Shown in pieces: positions 17,315 through 25,936 of a DNA stretch of 64,000 bases. Made by a program: the position numbers and the translations under genes. Source of the DNA: Candidatus Vicinibacter affinis (GTDB taxonomy: Bacteria; Bacteroidota; Bacteroidia; Chitinophagales; Saprospiraceae); NCBI GenBank assembly GCA_016714365.1, contig JADJNH010000005.1:1-64000 (forward strand). Reading direction: 5' to 3'. The stretch's first letter is position 1, and each line of letters begins with the position of its first letter. The notes below the pieces were generated by a model. The model saw only the letters and a list, made by a program, of their open reading frames with translations. It had not been told where the DNA came from and ran no database searches.

Positions 17315-19999
17315 TTATTTCTTTTTCTTTTTGGGTTTAGCTTCGGTTTCAAACAAAGTTCCTTTGCTTTTTTCTTCTTCTATCATTTGCTCGTAGAGTT
17401 TAAATAAATACTCCAAGCGTTCTTCGTCTGTTTCAAATGGCTTGGTTCGGTAGCAGCGTTCTACTGCTAAGTCAAGTTGATGATGTGCCTCACGCAAACC
17501 ATCAGGCATTTTATCAGGGTCGTAAAGTTGTGCTATTGTTTTTTCTGAATGTGCTTCTCTTTCTGCAAGGACATTCAAGGATTGCTTATAAATTTCATCT
17601 TTATTTGATTTACTTAGTTCAGGCACTGGAAAAGTATTATAACAAAGCATTGCAGAATATCTTAGACGAGATTCAAGGCAACCTGCTGTTGCCTTACTCC
17701 AAAGCATGTGCATTTTGGATGATAAGATTCCAAAAATATAAGGTTCAGAATCATACACTACTTGTGCAGAATTCATTGTGATGTAACTTGAATCAAAGAA
17801 GCCACATTGCAGGAACTCTCTTCTCTCAGAAGATGTGCATGGTATTAAAATCAAAGTTTCCCTTGCTATATTTCTATATCTGAATTGATGCGATTTGTGA
17901 ACTAAAGTCCTTGCAACATCGCCACCATCCTCTCTAAATTCTTTGACTAATTGAATTCGTTTTTTAATTTCTGGAATTGCATTAGCTTCTTTAAGTTCGC
18001 TATCATCAATCCACAAACAAAATCTTTCAAGGCCTTGCAGAAACTCATCACCACCAATAACTTTTTTAATGAACTTCTTTGTTGAAGATGAACTTTTGAT
18101 TAGCGATTCCTTTTCTTCACTTCCGAATCTTAAATGACCACCTTCTAAAGGCATATTACCATAGCTCATTATTGGAATACTCGAAAGTGGAGCAGTTCTT
18201 TTTGAAACTATAATTGATGAATTCGGGGTTAAATAAGGGCTTATTGTATTTACTTTGATTTTTATTTTATCATTAATAATCAAACGTTCTCTGTTGGATT
18301 TACTGCTTAGTCCAATTATTACACAGCTTACACCTGCATTGCCTTTTGCATTATTGCCCCATTTAAATGTGCTATGAGCAAAATATATAAAAACACCTTT
18401 TGTAAAAATGTTTGGCCATAATAATGCTACTTGGTCTCCTTGTGAAATTGAATTTGTTGTAACAAAAGCCATGTGTGCATTAAAATTTCTAATATAGTCG
18501 GAGCCTATATAAAACCAACAAGCGATATAGTCAAGATTCTTATATCCTTCAATTCCTGAAAAAACTGTTGCCATTTCCGCTTTTTGTGAAGGGCTTTGTC
18601 TTTTAGAACCTAAGTATGGTGGATTACCTAAAATAAAAATTTCCTTTCCTTTTTCTTTCGGACAAACTGTTTCCCAATCCAAACGTGTGGCGTTACCATG
18701 CACAATATTTCCTGTTTCGGTCAATGGCAATGCAGGTTTGGTTCGTCCAAACTCTTTAAAGAAAACTTGGTTCATTTGGTGTTCTGCCAACCACAAAGAA
18801 AGAATGGCCACTTCATGAGCAAAATCGTCTAATTCAATTCCGTAAAAATTACCCAAACTAATATTGCTAAATGCCAAACTGCCCATTGCTTTGAAAATTT
18901 TCATTTCCAACTTCCGCAATTCTTTGTAAGCAATAATTAAAAAATTGCCACTGCCGCAGGCAGGGTCAAATATTTTAATGTTCCAAATGCGGTGCAGTAA
19001 TGCGTTTAGTTTTTTGTTGTTGCCTTTGGCTGCTTCAAATTCTTCGTAGAGTTCATTTAAAAAAAGCGGCTCAATTACTTTCATAATGTTAGGCACACTC
19101 GTATAGTGCATTCCTAAACCGCCACGGTGTTCAGGCGTAATTACCGCCTGAATCATTGAACCAAAAATATCAGGATTGATGGCACTCCAATCTAATTCTC
19201 CACTATCAATTACTGACTGTCTGCTTTTACGAGTAAATTTTGGTGCGGTGTGTTTGTTTCTAAAAAGTCCACCGTTTACATACGGAAAAGCGGTTAGGTA
19301 TTGAGGTAAATTCTTTCGTTTGCTTTGTTCGGTATTCATTACCTCAAACAACTTGTCGAGATATGTATTCAGGTCGCTTCCGTCTTGTTGAGTGTGGCTT
19401 CCAACGCCCAATGTAAATTGCCCTTTTTCTAAAATGCCTGTATCCTCAGCAAAGAAACAAAACAACAAACGAGAAAGAAACACATTCAGGTTATGAACTT
19501 CGGCTTGTGTTTTTATTGGATTATCTTTCTTGATGTCGTCATAGAGTTTCGCCATTTTTTCGGCAGCTCTAACATCAGCAGGGTTTTCGTTTTGGTGTTG
19601 CGCTTTCTCCATGCCCGCCCAAGGCAAAAAGAAATCAAAGTGTTTGGCAATGTCAGTGATGGAAATGTCTAAAGTGTCTTGCGTTTTGGTGTCAACCGCC
19701 AATAGATTTTTGTAATCTGTAACCACCACAAAACGAGGGTCGTGTTTCACGGCTTTGTTGTCTGCGGTTAGGTCGGCAATGAGTTCATGCAAGTCAACGC
19801 CTTTTACGGATTTAAAAAATAGTTTCTTTTTCCAAGCAATTTCACCGTCCACTTTAGAAAGGTTCAGTCCACCGTCTTTGATGCGTTTTATAGTTGCTTT
19901 TGGTTGTCCGTATGCCAACAACAAATAATAAATGAAACTCTCTTTTTTGAAAGTCTTTACGAGTTGTTGCAAATTGTTGTCTATCTGGGCGATATGCAT
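17315..19999 (-). CDS. MmeI-like DNA adenine methyltransferase
   Basis: An 894-residue protein. The N-terminal domain contains RFVVVTDYKNLLAVDT, resembling the MmeI-type N-terminal region where a nuclease core may sit. A helical spacer follows (FLSRLLFCFFAEDTGI, PYVNGGLF). The MTase core has FDPACGSGNFLIIAY (motif I, about 343) and ILGNPPYLGSKRQS (motif IV, N6-adenine type). A target-recognition domain and helical tail occupy the rest. The family combines modification with, in some members, cleavage. It precedes the helicase (two-base gap) and follows the abiE pair (three-base gap), so all five genes look like one operon. Confidence 0.85.
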   Translation of the reverse strand: MHIAQIDNNLQQLVKTFKKESFIYYLLLAYGQPKATIKRIKDGGLNLSKVDGEIAWKKKLFFKSVKGVDLHELIADLTADNKAVKHDPRFVVVTDYKNLLAVDTKTQDTLDISITDIAKHFDFFLPWAGMEKAQHQNENPADVRAAEKMAKLYDDIKKDNPIKTQAEVHNLNVFLSRLLFCFFAEDTGILEKGQFTLGVGSHTQQDGSDLNTYLDKLFEVMNTEQSKRKNLPQYLTAFPYVNGGLFRNKHTAPKFTRKSRQSVIDSGELDWSAINPDIFGSMIQAVITPEHRGGLGMHYTSVPNIMKVIEPLFLNELYEEFEAAKGNNKKLNALLHRIWNIKIFDPACGSGNFLIIAYKELRKLEMKIFKAMGSLAFSNISLGNFYGIELDDFAHEVAILSLWLAEHQMNQVFFKEFGRTKPALPLTETGNIVHGNATRLDWETVCPKEKGKEIFILGNPPYLGSKRQSPSQKAEMATVFSGIEGYKNLDYIACWFYIGSDYIRNFNAHMAFVTTNSISQGDQVALLWPNIFTKGVFIYFAHSTFKWGNNAKGNAGVSCVIIGLSSKSNRERLIINDKIKIKVNTISPYLTPNSSIIVSKRTAPLSSIPIMSYGNMPLEGGHLRFGSEEKESLIKSSSSTKKFIKKVIGGDEFLQGLERFCLWIDDSELKEANAIPEIKKRIQLVKEFREDGGDVARTLVHKSHQFRYRNIARETLILIPCTSSERREFLQCGFFDSSYITMNSAQVVYDSEPYIFGILSSKMHMLWSKATAGCLESRLRYSAMLCYNTFPVPELSKSNKDEIYKQSLNVLAEREAHSEKTIAQLYDPDKMPDGLREAHHQLDLAVERCYRTKPFETDEERLEYLFKLYEQMIEEEKSKGTLFETEAKPKKKKK

Positions 20000-20002
20000 T
20001 TA

Positions 20003-20806
20003 TTAGGAATTCAAGTTTTTAATATGTCGTTGCACTTCTCTTTCCACTTGGTCAAAGTCGGGCAGGTCTTTTATTTGTTCACTCATAGAGCTTTGCCACC
20101 TGCCTTTGTATTGAGGCAAACGTTCCGTTAATTTTTGCGGAAAATCGGTGTGCTTTAAATCTTTGCTTTTGCATTTGGTTTCAAATTCGTTCAGGTAAAA
20201 ATCGGCATCCATTCCGTGTTCTTCCAGCAAATACCAGATGTCGTAAAAATCACGGGCTTGCATACGCTGCATTACCGACCGCATTTTTTCTACCAATACT
20301 TCTTCCAATGGATAGCAAAGCAATTGGTATGCTTCCAAATCGGTGTAGTCAACAAACACATCTTTCATCACAGGTTCAAACACCAATTGTTCACTGCGAG
20401 AAATGTCCACTTTTACACGTTTGTTATTGCCTTGTCCGCCAAGCGGACCAATGTAACTGATGTAAAAATTGATGCCGCCATCTTCATGCTCGTTATTGTC
20501 TATAATTTCAAGCGGAATATTGGCTTCCTCTTTTATGAATTCAAATACATCCTTGAACCAATCAAAAATCAACTCGTTGGTTGTTTCGCTATTCAGCAAG
20601 GTGAAATCAAGGTCTTCCGAAAAACGATAATCTTCAAAATATACTTTCTTTAAAACAGTCCCGCCTTTGAAAACTATTGCCTTTGAAAGTTGCTCATGTT
20701 TGGCAATACCAAAGAGAATCCACGAAAGAATATAGTCCTTTTCTATCTGCTGGTCACGAACCCCAACAGCTCTTGCTTTTTGCTGTATTTCTCCAGGTTT
20801 AATCAT
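20003..20806 (-). CDS. AbiEii-type nucleotidyltransferase toxin
   Basis: A 267-residue protein with the AbiEii/AbiGii signature: AIVFKGGTVLKKVYF followed by RFSEDLDFTLLN (the GS-like and DxD nucleotidyltransferase elements, about 45-70), then KVDISRSEQ and LEEVLVEKMRSVMQRMQARD. AbiEii toxins transfer nucleotides and stop growth during phage infection, held in check by AbiEi. The gene overlaps the antitoxin stop by four bases (ATGA). Unusually, the pair heads an operon that runs on into methylase and helicase genes. Confidence 0.87.
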   Translation of the reverse strand: MIKPGEIQQKARAVGVRDQQIEKDYILSWILFGIAKHEQLSKAIVFKGGTVLKKVYFEDYRFSEDLDFTLLNSETTNELIFDWFKDVFEFIKEEANIPLEIIDNNEHEDGGINFYISYIGPLGGQGNNKRVKVDISRSEQLVFEPVMKDVFVDYTDLEAYQLLCYPLEEVLVEKMRSVMQRMQARDFYDIWYLLEEHGMDADFYLNEFETKCKSKDLKHTDFPQKLTERLPQYKGRWQSSMSEQIKDLPDFDQVEREVQRHIKNLNS

Positions 20807-21624
20807 GTGTAAATAGCAGATTTAATGGTTTCGGTTTCCAAATTTTGTTGAATGCTCCAACGGCTGTTTCGCTTGCCTGTTTTGGGTAATTCAGTATCGA
20901 GCAACACATACGAAGCTGTTTTCAGTTTTTTCAAGTCGGCAATAATTTTTGAGTTGATGTCAAGCATTTCTAAAAGAAACCCCAATCGTTTTATTACAGC
21001 TTGCGAATCAAATTTCTTTGCATATTCAAGTAGTATGTCGTATTTGATTTTGTCTTTTGAGGTATAGATTGCTCTTGCTACTTCCACAATGCCACCTGCA
21101 TAATCGGGTTTGAATAAGCAGTCTATAAATGTTTTTTCTAAATCAGAACAAAGCACTTTATTAAAACTATCAATCCAAATTTTCTTTGAACCGAAAAAGT
21201 GTTTCTCGTTGTGATAGATAAATTGAAAAGAAACTTCTTTTATTTTTATTTCTGATGGTCGTATTTGTTTTGATACAACGATTTGTTCTTTCAACGATGG
21301 CTGTGTAATCAGGTTGTGAATCTGTAAAGCCGAGTAATAACCAATGTAGTGTTTGGCATCATTCACTAAATGTTCTGCAATCAAATGCCAGTCGGGCATA
21401 AAGGTTTCCGCATTTTGTTCGTAGGGTATGATGTAATAAACACCTTCTTTCAAACGCATCAACAAACCTCTCTTTGTCATGTCGCTTAGTAGTTCTCTGA
21501 CTGCACTTGCTTTAGAGTCGGGCAGGGCTTTGTAAGCCAAAGAATTGTCAAAGCAATTCCTGTCCTGTCCGTTGAAATAGGATAGAAGCTCGTTTGATTG
21601 CGTTGAAATATATTTATTTTTCAT
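20803..21624 (-). CDS. AbiEi-type antitoxin and transcriptional repressor
   Basis: A 273-residue protein with an N-terminal winged helix (ASAVRELLSDMTKRGLLMRLK, then EGVYYIIP) and a C-terminal domain with the KTFIDCLFKPDYAGG region typical of AbiEi antitoxins. Type IV antitoxins of this family neutralise AbiEii and repress their own promoter by binding inverted repeats. Two palindromes with the common half-site GTCAGG lie 9 and 98 bases upstream of the ATG at 21624. The first is close enough to cover the ribosome-binding region. Confidence 0.85.
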   Translation of the reverse strand: MKNKYISTQSNELLSYFNGQDRNCFDNSLAYKALPDSKASAVRELLSDMTKRGLLMRLKEGVYYIIPYEQNAETFMPDWHLIAEHLVNDAKHYIGYYSALQIHNLITQPSLKEQIVVSKQIRPSEIKIKEVSFQFIYHNEKHFFGSKKIWIDSFNKVLCSDLEKTFIDCLFKPDYAGGIVEVARAIYTSKDKIKYDILLEYAKKFDSQAVIKRLGFLLEMLDINSKIIADLKKLKTASYVLLDTELPKTGKRNSRWSIQQNLETETIKSAIYT

Positions 21625-21632
21625 AGTAAATA

Positions 21633-21651
21633 TGTCAGGTTAAACCTGACA
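21633..21651. promoter_or_regulatory. AbiEi operator IR1
   Basis: A perfect palindrome: TGTCAGGTT, a single central A, then AACCTGACA. It lies 9 bases upstream of the abiEi start. Confidence 0.8.
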
Positions 21652-21721
21652 GCAATGATACGAAAGATAATTTAGATAATCGTCTTGTTTTGTTAAAAAT
21701 GTTATCATTCATAGTTAAACA

Positions 21722-21738
21722 GTCAGGATAAGCCTGAC
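21722..21738. promoter_or_regulatory. AbiEi operator IR2
   Basis: GTCAGG, a five-base spacer, then CCTGAC: the same half-sites as IR1 with a shorter match, about 70 bases further upstream. Paired repeats of this kind are known for AbiE autoregulation. Binding here is inferred. Confidence 0.7.
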
Positions 21739-21781
21739 AATTGAGATATGAAACATCATTATTTGTCGGTGCGATGGCAAA

Positions 21782-21899
21782 ATTGGCTCTTTTGCAAGCT
21801 TGGGTTTGTGTGTCGGCTTGTGCGGCTTGCAAATGTGCCAATGTGTGGCTGGCTAAAATTGAATTAAAAAAAATGTGCGGTGGGGAAAATAAAAAATAC
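21782..21899. repeat. Class 2 hairpin e with extra inverted segment
   Basis: Hairpin arms ATTGGCTCTTTTGCAAGC (21782) and GCTTGCAAATGTGCCAAT (21825). 21854-21899 then carries TAAAATTGAATTAAAAAAAA and AAAATAAAAAATA, the reverse complement of the segment beside hairpin d. 21900-22046 is gene-free T/G-rich spacer. Confidence 0.65.
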
Positions 21900-22046
21900 A
21901 GAAGGGTCGGCAATGAGTGTCGGCTCACTTGCTGTTTGTTTGAAATATGGTCTGTATGTCGTTGGTCACCTGTCAAAATTAGCGTTTCATTTTATGTTTA
22001 TAGTCGTCCGTTTGGTCGTTGTTGTGTCGTCTGTTAGGCTTGCTTG

Positions 22047-22177
22047 TAACGGTTTCGGGCTTGGCGAAGGTGGCGATTTTTACCACTAAATTTCATACGA
22101 AGCACCAAAGTTCAAATTTAGCAAAAACTGTCATACGAAGCACTAAACCGCCACTTTTGCCAAACCCGTGTTATGCC
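22047..22177 (-). other. attC-like site 5
   Basis: TAACG at 22047 and GTTATGCC at 22170, with the same outer arms as sites 3, 4 and 10 but a diverged inner loop. GTTATGCCTT outside the box is complementary to AGGCATAAC ending at 25748, the far end of its cassette. Confidence 0.85.
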
Positions 22178-22237
22178 TTCGTTGTTCTTCTTCGGTTGTC
22201 GTTTGTCCTTTCACAATGTCTGTCGTGGTGGGTTGGC

Positions 22238-22302
22238 TTGTAGGCTCTTTTGATTTTTTTGAGTTGGTCCAAGCGTTGGAAAAAAAGCAAATGTGCCTGC
22301 AA
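22238..22302. repeat. Class 2 hairpin f
   Basis: Arms TTGTAGGCTCTTTTGATTTT (22238) and AAAAGCAAATGTGCCTGCAA (ending 22302), TCTTTT arm first. It is inverse to hairpin g at the other end of the cassette. Confidence 0.7.
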
Positions 22303-22377
22303 ATGCATGGGCTTTACGTTGTAAAATGTTGTAACCGTGTCTAAAGGCTGTTTTCTAAAAATGTTCATAATTTCGTC

Positions 22378-22407
22378 TTGAATGTTTGATGATTTTAAGT
22401 ATCTTTG
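22378..22407 (+). promoter_or_regulatory. Bacteroidota promoter for the plus-strand methylase
   Basis: TTG at 22378-22380 and TATCTTTG at 22400-22407 are separated by exactly 19 bases, the canonical TTG-N19-TAnnTTTG form. Transcription would start a few bases beyond 22407, which excludes the in-frame TTG at 22405 as start codon and favours GTG 22429. Confidence 0.75.
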
Positions 22408-22428
22408 TCAGGCAAGAAATTAAAAAAA

Positions 22429-24144
22429 GTGGAAACGAAGGAATTGATAAAAAACACAGGTGCTACTTTTACTCCAAAGGGCTTGGCAGACTATTTAAGT
22501 AGTCGAATCTTGTCTTATGTAGATAGGAAAGAAGTAACAGTCCTTGACCCTGCTTGCGGTGATGGCGAACTTTTGTTGTCTATGGGAGAACACTTGTCGG
22601 CTCGTGATATTGATTTTACACTAAATGGTTATGATTTAAATGAAGAATATTTGAGCCTTGCAAAAGAAAGGTCATACCGATTTGGTAAACAAAGAACCAA
22701 TTTGGTAAAAGGAGATTTTTTGGAAGTCGTAGACATAAATCAAAATCAATTAACACTTAATTTTTTTGGAGCAAAAGGGAATGGAATAAATGAGTCCGCT
22801 GACATTGTAATTGCCAATCCTCCGTATGTAAGAACTCAAATTCTTGGAACAGAGCAAGCACAACTACTTGCTCAAAAATTCGATTTAAAAGGTCGTGTTG
22901 ATTTATATTATCCTTTTTTAATTGCAATGACTGCAAGTCTAAAAATGGGAGGGATTATTGGCGTTATAACATCTAACAGGTATTTGTCAACTAAGAGTGG
23001 CGAAAGTGTCAGAAAGTTTTTAAATGAGAATTACGAAATACTTGAAATTGTTGATTTAGGTGACACCAAACTTTTTGACGCTGCTGTTCTTCCTGCAATA
23101 TTTATTGGTAAGAAAAAAGGAAATGTTGAGGCAATTTCAAATGCAGCTAAATTCATTAAGGTTTATGAAGAACTGAATGGTTACAAAGGAGAACTAAAAC
23201 CTGCCGCTAATATTTATGATGTATTGAATACATCCGATTCAGGTTACTTCTCTGTCAACGCAAAAAGATATAAAAAAACTGATGGCGTTCTAATGTGTCG
23301 AACCTCAAAAGGTTATTCATGGGAGTTGCTTTCAGATTCCGAATCTCTCTGGGTAAATAAGATTGACAATAATGCATCTTGTTTCGTTGGCGATTTATTC
23401 AAAGTTAGAGTTGGTATAAAAACTACGGCTGACAAAGTATTTATAAATGATGAATGGGATAAGTTAGGAACTGAAAAGCCTGAAGCGGATTTACTTAAAG
23501 ATTTGATTTCACAGGAGAATATTGGCAGATGGGGAACAACCGCAAAAGCTACTCTTCAAATTCTATATCCTCATTATAATAAGGACGGAAACAAAACAAC
23601 TATTGATATAGAGCAGTTCCCAAAAGCTAAAAAATACTTTGAGAGATTTGAAGCACGACTAAAGGAGAGAAAATATTTGATTGATGCTGGCAGAAAATGG
23701 TTTGAAATATGGGTTCCTCATAATCCGGACTATTGGAATTTACCAAAGTTGGTGTTTCCTGATATAAGTTTGTCGCCAAGATTTTTCTTTGATGAAGGAG
23801 GAAAACTGGTCAATGGAAATTGCTATTGGATAGTAGCCGAAAAGAAGGAAAATGTGGACAAACTCTTATTAATACAAGGTGTTTCAAATTCAAAATTAAT
23901 GACAAAGTATCACGACCTTGTTTTCAACAATAAGCTTTATTCAGGCAGGAGAAGATATTTTACCCAGTATGTAGAAAAGTATCCTTTACCTGATTGTAAT
24001 TCCCCTATTGCAAAGTCAATAATCAAAATCGTTAAAAAACTTAACGCTGAAAATAATGCAGATAAAATTTCTCTGCTCGAAGAGCAATTAGAAATTAAAG
24101 TTGCAGAGGCTTTTGGTGTTTCGCCAATTTTTAAGCTGGATTAA
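22429..24144 (+). CDS. Type II N6-adenine DNA methyltransferase (Eco57I/TaqI-like)
   Basis: About 571 residues from GTG 22429. The MTase core has TGATFTPKGLADYLSSRIL, then VLDPACGDGELLLSM (motif I), VIANPPYVRTQ (motif IV, NPPY), FDLKGRVDLYYPFL, and GGIIGVITSNRYLSTKSGES. The C-terminal half holds the target-recognition region (GRWFEIWVPHNPDYW-like at GRKWFEIWVPHNPDYW). It is the only clearly plus-strand cassette gene, has its own promoter and runs convergently into the restriction gene with a 14 bp overlap at the 3' ends. Keeping the methylase on its own promoter suits an R-M system that must establish after transfer. Confidence 0.88.
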   Translation: METKELIKNTGATFTPKGLADYLSSRILSYVDRKEVTVLDPACGDGELLLSMGEHLSARDIDFTLNGYDLNEEYLSLAKERSYRFGKQRTNLVKGDFLEVVDINQNQLTLNFFGAKGNGINESADIVIANPPYVRTQILGTEQAQLLAQKFDLKGRVDLYYPFLIAMTASLKMGGIIGVITSNRYLSTKSGESVRKFLNENYEILEIVDLGDTKLFDAAVLPAIFIGKKKGNVEAISNAAKFIKVYEELNGYKGELKPAANIYDVLNTSDSGYFSVNAKRYKKTDGVLMCRTSKGYSWELLSDSESLWVNKIDNNASCFVGDLFKVRVGIKTTADKVFINDEWDKLGTEKPEADLLKDLISQENIGRWGTTAKATLQILYPHYNKDGNKTTIDIEQFPKAKKYFERFEARLKERKYLIDAGRKWFEIWVPHNPDYWNLPKLVFPDISLSPRFFFDEGGKLVNGNCYWIVAEKKENVDKLLLIQGVSNSKLMTKYHDLVFNNKLYSGRRRYFTQYVEKYPLPDCNSPIAKSIIKIVKKLNAENNADKISLLEEQLEIKVAEAFGVSPIFKLD

Positions 24145-25249
24145 ATACCGCTTTACCATAATGCTTTTCAAAAAAGCTCATTGGAATGTTTCTTTGGCAT
24201 TTATAACTCTCTGAACTTACATAAGAAAATATATCGCCAAGCCTTTCTCCTGGCGTTAAGATTATCCCTTCAATTATTTCGGTCTTAGGATTTGTTAAAG
24301 CAATTAAATAACGAACATCAAAAGTTGTTAGGTTCTTTTCTTCTATTACAAACTCTTCTCTTTCGGGAGAAAATCTACCTAAGTCAACTGTTGGTGAATC
24401 CTGAACTTTCACCTCTAACAATTGGTTTCTTATGTCAGGAAAAGCACCATACAATAATTCGTTTTCTTTAATAATGTAACCCAATAATTCCAACACCATT
24501 CTTTCAAGTGCTTGTCCTCTGTTTTTAGTTGCTGCTGCGTCAAGTTTCCTTCCGATTAATTTTTTAGCAACCATTTCTTTTAAAAGTGCAATTGAATACA
24601 ACTCTTTAATATCTGGTTCTTCAACCATTCCCGACTTAGGAGGAACATAGTCATGAGTTATGCTGTAAGATAGTTTTTTGCTATCAGGAAATGAAAGTAC
24701 TTTGTCGGGGCTTTCAAAAATACTTTTTCTTGCCTTTGAAGAAATCAGTAGTTGATGTTTTATTGTTGGTTTTCCAAACTTTCCAAAATGTTTTTCAATG
24801 TATTCGGCTGTCAGAACTATGACCGATGCGATAATACTTTTTGCTAAATCTATTTGCACAAATACAAATCTTACATCAGTGCATTTCAAACTTTCGCCTG
24901 AATCATATTTAATTAAAAGAGTATTACTTGCAGGTAATCTATTCCAAACTTGTAGATTATAGGAATCGCCAGATGTTACAATGTAGGTATCAATAAATTC
25001 TCTTGTTATTTTAGGAACTCCTTTTCCCTTGGGAGGAACTATTTCGTAACTTTCTTTTTCTGCTGCTTCGGGTAATGCAGACTTTTCAAGAGTCGCGGCA
25101 ATTAACTTTCTAATATTAGAGCCGTCAGTTCTTGTCTTGCCTGTAATCTTAAATTCCGTTCCGATAAGTTCGGATAACTTTTGTGTCAACTCCTCTGGCT
25201 TAGTAAGTAGCGTAACAGATTTAGGTGGCAATTTAAATGCTTCGTTCAT
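24131..25249 (-). CDS. Type II restriction endonuclease (PD-ExK candidate)
   Basis: A 372-residue protein with no family I can name. Residues about 255-300 hold RGQALERMVLELLGYII and FPDIRNQLLEVKVQDSP, a PD-x(n)-ExK arrangement fitting a PD-(D/E)xK nuclease, followed by DLGRFSPEREEFV. Position supports the call: convergent methylase on one side and an HTH controller two bases upstream. It would cut DNA lacking the modification made by the neighbouring methylase. No recognition sequence can be predicted. The gene is intact. Confidence 0.75.
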   Translation of the reverse strand: MNEAFKLPPKSVTLLTKPEELTQKLSELIGTEFKITGKTRTDGSNIRKLIAATLEKSALPEAAEKESYEIVPPKGKGVPKITREFIDTYIVTSGDSYNLQVWNRLPASNTLLIKYDSGESLKCTDVRFVFVQIDLAKSIIASVIVLTAEYIEKHFGKFGKPTIKHQLLISSKARKSIFESPDKVLSFPDSKKLSYSITHDYVPPKSGMVEEPDIKELYSIALLKEMVAKKLIGRKLDAAATKNRGQALERMVLELLGYIIKENELLYGAFPDIRNQLLEVKVQDSPTVDLGRFSPEREEFVIEEKNLTTFDVRYLIALTNPKTEIIEGIILTPGERLGDIFSYVSSESYKCQRNIPMSFFEKHYGKAVFNPA

Positions 25250-25251
25250 GT

Positions 25252-25485
25252 TTAGAATTTAAGAAGTTCAGATGGGTCAGTTTTTAAAGCCTTTGCTATC
25301 TTTTTCAGATTTATGACAGAGATATTTCTTTCGCCTCTTTCAACCGAGCCGATATATGTTCTGTCAAGGTCGCAAGCAAACGATAGTTTCTCTTGAGATA
25401 AGCCAATGTCAGTTCGTAATTGGCGAATTTTGTCGCCAACCTTTAGCAAATATGATTTTTCTTCTTTTGAATAAGATGCACCCAT
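25252..25485 (-). CDS. XRE-family R-M controller protein
   Basis: A 77-residue protein consisting of one HTH domain: VGDKIRQLRTDIGLSQEKLS, with CDLDRTYIGSVERGERNISV as recognition region and KIAKALKTDPSELLKF at the end. This is the standard controller (C-protein) layout. It sits two bases before the restriction gene, so it can delay nuclease expression. It belongs to a different subgroup from the 66-residue regulator in the LlaJI-like cassette. Confidence 0.88.
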   Translation of the reverse strand: MGASYSKEEKSYLLKVGDKIRQLRTDIGLSQEKLSFACDLDRTYIGSVERGERNISVINLKKIAKALKTDPSELLKF

Positions 25486-25608
25486 TTTATTGAAAAATTA
25501 GAGTGCAAAACTGCGTAATAGATGTCAATAAGTCTACGGACTATAAGTATCTTATTAGTGAATTCGCAATTACTTTGGGGAGGTGGGTGGTCTTTGGGTG
25601 CGGTTGGG

Positions 25609-25671
25609 TAAAATTAAATGTGGTGCAAAAACGTGGGCTTTGTGTGTTGGCTTGCACCTCTTTTAATTTTA
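25609..25671. repeat. Class 2 hairpin g
   Basis: Arms TAAAATTAAATGTGGTGCAA (25609) and TTGCACCTCTTTTAATTTTA (25652), AAATGTG arm first, nearly the same as hairpin c. The compensating CACC/GGTG versus CAGC/GCTG change shows pair-preserving divergence. 25486-25744 otherwise shows nothing. Confidence 0.7.
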
Positions 25672-25744
25672 CGAAGCGTTGGCATTTTGTCGTCCGATAT
25701 CAGCACGAATGTTGAAAGTTGCATTGTCGTCCTACAATGAGGCA

Positions 25745-25870
25745 TAACGGATGAGTATTGACGACGTGCCACCACTTGAATAATACCAAGAGTGGAAAAT
25801 ATCTTACCTTTATACCAAGCCTGAAAAAGATAGCTGTTTGGTGGCATGTTCGTCAATACTGTGTTAATTC
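25745..25870 (-). other. attC-like site 6
   Basis: TAACG at 25745 and GTTAATTCC at 25863 flank arms AGTATTGACGACGTGCCACC and GGTGGCATGTTCGTCAATACT-like sequence, unrelated in sequence to other sites but paired. GTTAATTCCAGTTTC is complementary to GAAATTGGAATTAA at the far end of its cassette (28736-28749). Confidence 0.85.
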
Positions 25871-25936
25871 CAGTTTCTTTTCAGTTCCAATCTTAAAGTA
25901 TATTTCATTGGTTTTTAAAAATGCTTGTTTCTTACA

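Noticed and set aside
21741..22243. Overlapping plus-strand ORFs near hairpin e and attC5
   Set aside because: They are created by hairpin and attC sequence, with no ribosome-binding context or conserved motif.
22405..22428. TTG 22405 as start of the plus-strand methylase
   Set aside because: It lies within the TATCTTTG promoter element, before the expected transcription start. GTG 22429 is preferred.
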